Assembly (NCBI GenBank): GCA_039028975.1
Contig: JBCCHB010000071.1
Span: forward strand, 18,544-82,543
Length of the DNA stretch: 64,000 bases
From: JAHBNG01 sp039028975
GTDB lineage: Bacteria; Chloroflexota; Anaerolineae; Caldilineales; Caldilineaceae
Direction: 5' to 3'
Shown piece by piece: positions 61,053 to 64,000 of this stretch. The position numbers were made by a program, and so were the translations under genes. Below the pieces are notes generated by a model. That model was given only the letters and a program-made list of their open reading frames with translations. It was not told the origin of the DNA and made no database searches. The stretch's first letter is position 1; every line of letters begins with the position of its first letter.

Positions 61053-61505
61053 ATGTCAGACAATCCGTTTCGGGTCAAGCAGATTGATCATGTCGAATTA
61101 TTTGTGCCAGATCAATATGAAGCAGCGGCGTGGTACCAGAAGACATTTGGTCTCGAAGTCCTGCCTGATTATGAATATTGGGCGGAGAATGGCCCGCTGA
61201 TGATATCCAGTGATGAAGGGAATACGATGCTAGCGCTCTTTAAGGGCGAGCCAAGGGACTGCAAGTCGCGCGGGGCGTTCAAGCGCGTGGCCTTCCGTGT
61301 AGAAGGTGAGGGCTTTGTGAACTTTTCCAAGCGGCTGGCTGATTATCCAGTCTATGCTCCTGATGGGCGCTTGGTTCATACGCTAGAGGTTATTGATCAC
61401 GATTTAGCGTATTCGGTCTATTTCTGCGATCCCTATGGCAATCACTTTGAAGTGACGACCTATGATATTCAATATGTCCAAAGCCGAATGTTCAATGCTG
61501 ATTAG
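61053..61505 (+). CDS. VOC-superfamily (glyoxalase/bleomycin-resistance-like) protein
   Basis: 150 residues. A single beta-alpha-beta-beta-beta pair: QIDHVELFVPDQYEAAAWYQ and FGLEVLP in the first half, YSVYFCDPYGNHFEVTTYD in the second, with His and Glu of the metal site at IDHVE and HFEV. Members include dioxygenases, glyoxalases and binding proteins; which applies is not clear. An adjacent ATG at 61050 is possible, but GGAG spacing favours 61053. Its stop overlaps that of the convergent tetR-type gene by four bases. Confidence 0.82.
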   Translation: MSDNPFRVKQIDHVELFVPDQYEAAAWYQKTFGLEVLPDYEYWAENGPLMISSDEGNTMLALFKGEPRDCKSRGAFKRVAFRVEGEGFVNFSKRLADYPVYAPDGRLVHTLEVIDHDLAYSVYFCDPYGNHFEVTTYDIQYVQSRMFNAD

Positions 61506-62086
61506 CCCTCTAACGTTTGCGCTAATGTTTTGGCAAGCGCCCGCGCCGCTGGCACTCGTTTCGGCTCAAAACCTAAACTGATCATGACCGAGCTGCCATA
61601 GCCCATGGTCATGATGGCATAAGCAACATGCTGGCATGCTTCCTCGGCGGCGTTGGGATAGAGCCGCTTTAGCATATTGGCAATGCCCGTTTCGAGCGTT
61701 GAGTATGCCTCAAGGCACAACGCACGCAGCCGAGCATCGTGGGCCGTCTCAGCAATCACCGCGTCTAGAATCATTTCATCATGGGGCGTTTCGCCAGGCC
61801 ACTCATCGAAGAAGTAATTCAAGAGGGCATCGATATCTGGCTGGGAGTTTGGGTCGTCAAAATACGCCTCAAAGCCTTGGCGATAGTTTTCAATAAAGCG
61901 CTCCATGAGGGCCGAGAGCAGATCGTGAAAATCGCCAATGTAGTGGTGTATGATGCCGCGGTTCACCTTGGCAGCTTTGGCCACCTTGGTAACCGAGGTG
62001 TTGGATAGCCCCTGCTCGACGATGCAGCGTTCGAAGGCGTCGAGGATCTGGTTGCGTCTTTCTGTGGTGAGTTCTGGTCGTCCCAT
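61502..62086 (-). CDS. TetR-family transcriptional repressor
   Basis: 194 residues. The DNA-binding N terminus is RRNQILDAFERCIVEQGLSN with TSVTKVAKAAKVNRGIIHHY as the helix-turn-helix; the rest is the all-helical ligand domain, with DEWPGETPHDEMILDAVIAE resembling the TetR_C_6-like group. AGGAG precedes the ATG. A perfect 11+11 palindrome lies 13 bp upstream of the start, so autorepression is very likely. Candidates for other targets are the convergent VOC/MBL genes or the ABC exporter. Confidence 0.9.
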   Translation of the reverse strand: MGRPELTTERRNQILDAFERCIVEQGLSNTSVTKVAKAAKVNRGIIHHYIGDFHDLLSALMERFIENYRQGFEAYFDDPNSQPDIDALLNYFFDEWPGETPHDEMILDAVIAETAHDARLRALCLEAYSTLETGIANMLKRLYPNAAEEACQHVAYAIMTMGYGSSVMISLGFEPKRVPAARALAKTLAQTLEG

Positions 62087-62098
62087 ACTTGCTCCTAC

Positions 62099-62125
62099 AA
62101 TAAATTATCGAAGTGATAATTTATT
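62099..62125 (-). promoter_or_regulatory. Perfect palindromic operator of the TetR gene
   Basis: AATAAATTATC (62099-62109), a five-base centre GAAGT, then GATAATTTATT (62115-62125): 11-bp arms exactly complementary, 13 bp from the repressor ATG. Length and symmetry fit a TetR dimer site. Confidence 0.75.
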
Positions 62126-62256
62126 ATAACTTACTTGCGCAAAGCTACAAGAACTCAGCTAGTATATGGGGCTTCGCTGCTATGGGCTAATCGTCAGGTC
62201 AATGAATTAATGAGAACAACCATGGCACATGCAGGGAAGTCATATCCAATACAGCG

Positions 62257-62545
62257 ATGGCTGGGACAGTCAAGTTTATCAAAAACGCCGAATCGGCGAG
62301 CCAGCTCGTGGCGATGCTAGCCCAAGAGCAATCCCCCAAACCTCTATTTGTGCCTGAAACGGGCGCAACCTTGACTTCCCGAGAAGTAGAAGTGTTGCGC
62401 CTGCTGGCGACCGGAGCCAGCAATCGAGCCATCGCTGCAGAACTGGTCGTCAGTATCCCCACCGTCAAGACCCACGTCTCCCGCACCTTAGGCAAACTAA
62501 ACGTTCAATCGCGCACGCAGGCGCCCGCGACCTACCCACCTGGAT
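62257..62545 (+). pseudogene. LuxR-type helix-turn-helix remnant 3
   Basis: The open frame encodes FIKNAESASQLVAMLAQEQS, a LAL linker, then LTSREVEVLRLLATGASNRA and SIPTVKTHVSRTLGKLNVQS, the best-preserved copy of the dispersed LuxR tail. It then leads into unrelated sequence. The ATPase and TPR parts are absent, so it is the 3' end of a lost regulator, though a free HTH protein could still be made from the ATG at 62257. Confidence 0.65.
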
Positions 62546-62640
62546 TGAATATGGATGATTTGACTCAAAAAGGCGAAGAAGTGAGATTATCTCTATATAC
62601 CACCCTATTTAGGAAACTGTTGTATACTCCCCCCCTTCTT

Positions 62641-63780
62641 CTACACGACGGCCGTACCCTTGAACTGACTTCGGTACAAATTATCGTAAAAGCCACGCGC
62701 ATCCAGCAGCGCCTCGTGGGTACCGCGCTCAATGATCTCACCATCACGCAAGACCAAAATCTGGTTCGCCTCACGAATCGTTGACAGCCTATGTGCAATG
62801 ACAAAGCTCGTGCGGCCCTTCATCAAATTAAGCAGTGCTTGCTGAATCTGCACCTCTGTGCGGGTGTCCACAGACGATGTTGCTTCATCAAGAATGAGGA
62901 TACGTGGATCGGCCAGAATCGCACAGGCAATCGCCAGCAGTTGTCGCTGCCCTTGGCTAATATTTTCTGCTCGCTCAGAGAGCGCCGTGCTGTACCCATC
63001 GGGCAGACGGACGATAAAGCCGTGCGCATTGGCTAGCTTTGCCGCCTGGATCACCTCATCATCGGTCGCATCGAGTCGGCCGTACCGGATATTCTCCATC
63101 ACCGTATCAGAGAAGAGATAGGTGTCCTGCAACACAATCCCCAACTGCTGCCGCAGGCTGTCCTGCTGTACGTCTCGAATCTCAGAGCCGTCGATCAGGA
63201 TCGTTCCTTTTTCGATGTCGTAGAAGCGGGTCAGCACATTGATTATCGTGGTCTTACCCGCCCCTGTTGGGCCAACAAGCGCAATCATCTCACCCGGCTC
63301 AGCGGTCAGATTGATATTCTTCAAAATCGGCTGACCAGAGATGTAGCTAAAGTCAACATCATGAAAGACCACCTTACCCGCGATATGGTCGAGCGGCGTC
63401 GCGTTTGGCTTATCGATCACCTGCGGCACCGTGTCAATCACCTCGAAGATGCGCTCAGCCCCAGCCAAGGCAGAAACGATGGTGTTGAACGTACTGCCAA
63501 TTTCCATAAGCGGGGAACTCAGGCGGCGGGTATAGTCGATCATTACGGTGATCGCACCAATCGTCACGCTTACGGCAGGAAGCATACCGAGTGCTAAAAA
63601 CGCACCAGCCGCCACCACGACCGTTACGTTCAGGTTGCCCAACACAAACAGAAGCGATCCCATAAACATCGCCAACAGATTCGCCCTGACGGCTGTATCT
63701 CGCGCCCATTGGCACCTGCCGCCATATTGAACAGTATACTCGGAGACTGGCTTCAATAAATCATATTGCCTGTTCAGCAC
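62641..63780 (-). CDS. ABC exporter half-transporter (MsbA/MdlB-like), N-terminally truncated
   Basis: 379 residues against about 580-600 for the family. The nucleotide-binding domain is complete: ALVGPTGAGKTTIINVLTRF (Walker A), LGIVLQDTYLFSDTV (Q-loop), ENISQGQRQLLAIACAILAD (signature), ILILDEATSSVD (Walker B) and VIAHRLST (H-loop). Only the last third of the membrane domain remains (NLNVTVVVAAGAFLALGML, ITVMIDYTRRLSSPL). The N-terminal 35 residues are unlike the family, so the 5' part was lost or replaced. It is probably a decayed gene. Upstream 63781-64000 shows no continuation. Confidence 0.8.
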   Translation of the reverse strand: MLNRQYDLLKPVSEYTVQYGGRCQWARDTAVRANLLAMFMGSLLFVLGNLNVTVVVAAGAFLALGMLPAVSVTIGAITVMIDYTRRLSSPLMEIGSTFNTIVSALAGAERIFEVIDTVPQVIDKPNATPLDHIAGKVVFHDVDFSYISGQPILKNINLTAEPGEMIALVGPTGAGKTTIINVLTRFYDIEKGTILIDGSEIRDVQQDSLRQQLGIVLQDTYLFSDTVMENIRYGRLDATDDEVIQAAKLANAHGFIVRLPDGYSTALSERAENISQGQRQLLAIACAILADPRILILDEATSSVDTRTEVQIQQALLNLMKGRTSFVIAHRLSTIREANQILVLRDGEIIERGTHEALLDARGFYDNLYRSQFKGTAVV

Positions 63781-64000
63781 CTATTGTCTCTCTGAACAAG
63801 TGGACGTACAACGACGAAATTTCTCTTCATCCAGATTTTCTCTCTACAGAATGTACGCACGTAGTACCATCAATGCAGTTTAGCTGACAATTTAGCTGCT
63901 GTTAGCCATGATACGTGAGACAGAGCAGATAGAGAAAACTCCTCTCCGTCCGTCTCGCTCCCTTTCCTCAATGCTGTTGTCTTGTAGTGCCTATGTCCAC

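Overview
The window most likely comes from a mesophilic member of the Chloroflexota (Anaerolineae/Caldilineae-like). The support is indirect. The 1593-residue secreted repeat protein ends in a Thr-Pro linker plus an IYLPL tail typical of secreted proteins in that phylum. There is an intact MalT-like LuxR (LAL) regulator with several decayed relatives. Base composition is near balanced, and short dispersed palindromes and heptamer arrays are common. No rRNA or other decisive phylogenetic marker is present.

Layout. (1) 1-9.75 kb, all plus strand: a surface-glycan locus with two GT4 glycosyltransferases, a secreted beta-helix lipoprotein, an AsnB-type amidotransferase, a phosphoglycosyl transferase, a DegT-family aminotransferase and an RmlB-type dehydratase. 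(2) 9.75-10.75 kb: a compact structured element, a consensus promoter, tRNA-His, tRNA-Met and dispersed repeats. (3) 10.75-25.3 kb, all minus strand: enoyl-CoA hydratase, an EthD-like protein, PaaK, a small kinase, PaaA, a DUF6157 protein, PaaB, PaaC and PaaD form a phenylacetate activation and epoxidation block. It continues into an aminotransferase, LspA, a phosphoesterase and the giant repeat protein. No PaaE reductase is present and PaaB is a tandem duplication. (4) 25.4-34.5 kb: a scarred accessory zone. It holds two DUF488 genes separated by an IS200-like transposase with REP-like hairpins, a truncated dual-OB gene, a frameshifted DDE transposase, and remnants of a pentapeptide protein, a membrane protein, an AAA/PD-(D/E)XK protein and a haloalkane dehalogenase. 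Two intact dehydrogenases sit inside it. (5) 34.9-37.2 kb: a P-type ATPase with no CPC motif, behind four 11-bp direct repeats resembling a PHO box. (6) 37.3-53.2 kb: a LAL regulator, Cys-nucleophile alpha/beta hydrolases, two SDR-AraC pairs, two DUF2255 proteins, a tandem SRPBCC protein and a SigZ-like sigma factor, with LuxR/SRPBCC remnants between them. (7) 53.3-57 kb: a GST-like protein with a Cys-rich tail, then an MFS transporter and a flavoprotein whose 130-residue tail carries five Cys-Cys-Gly-Pro repeats. (8) 57-64 kb: two membrane-anchored alpha/beta hydrolases, an MBL-fold protein, a VOC protein, a TetR repressor with a perfect operator, a LuxR remnant and an N-terminally truncated ABC exporter.

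The least conventional features are the Cys-tailed flavoprotein with its TAAATG-coupled transporter, the candidate structured RNA near 9.8 kb, the PHO-box-like array before a non-canonical P-type ATPase, the fused PaaB, and a promoter/operator architecture shared by three genes of the 41-48 kb cluster. All functional calls are from reading sequence; nothing was searched or computed.
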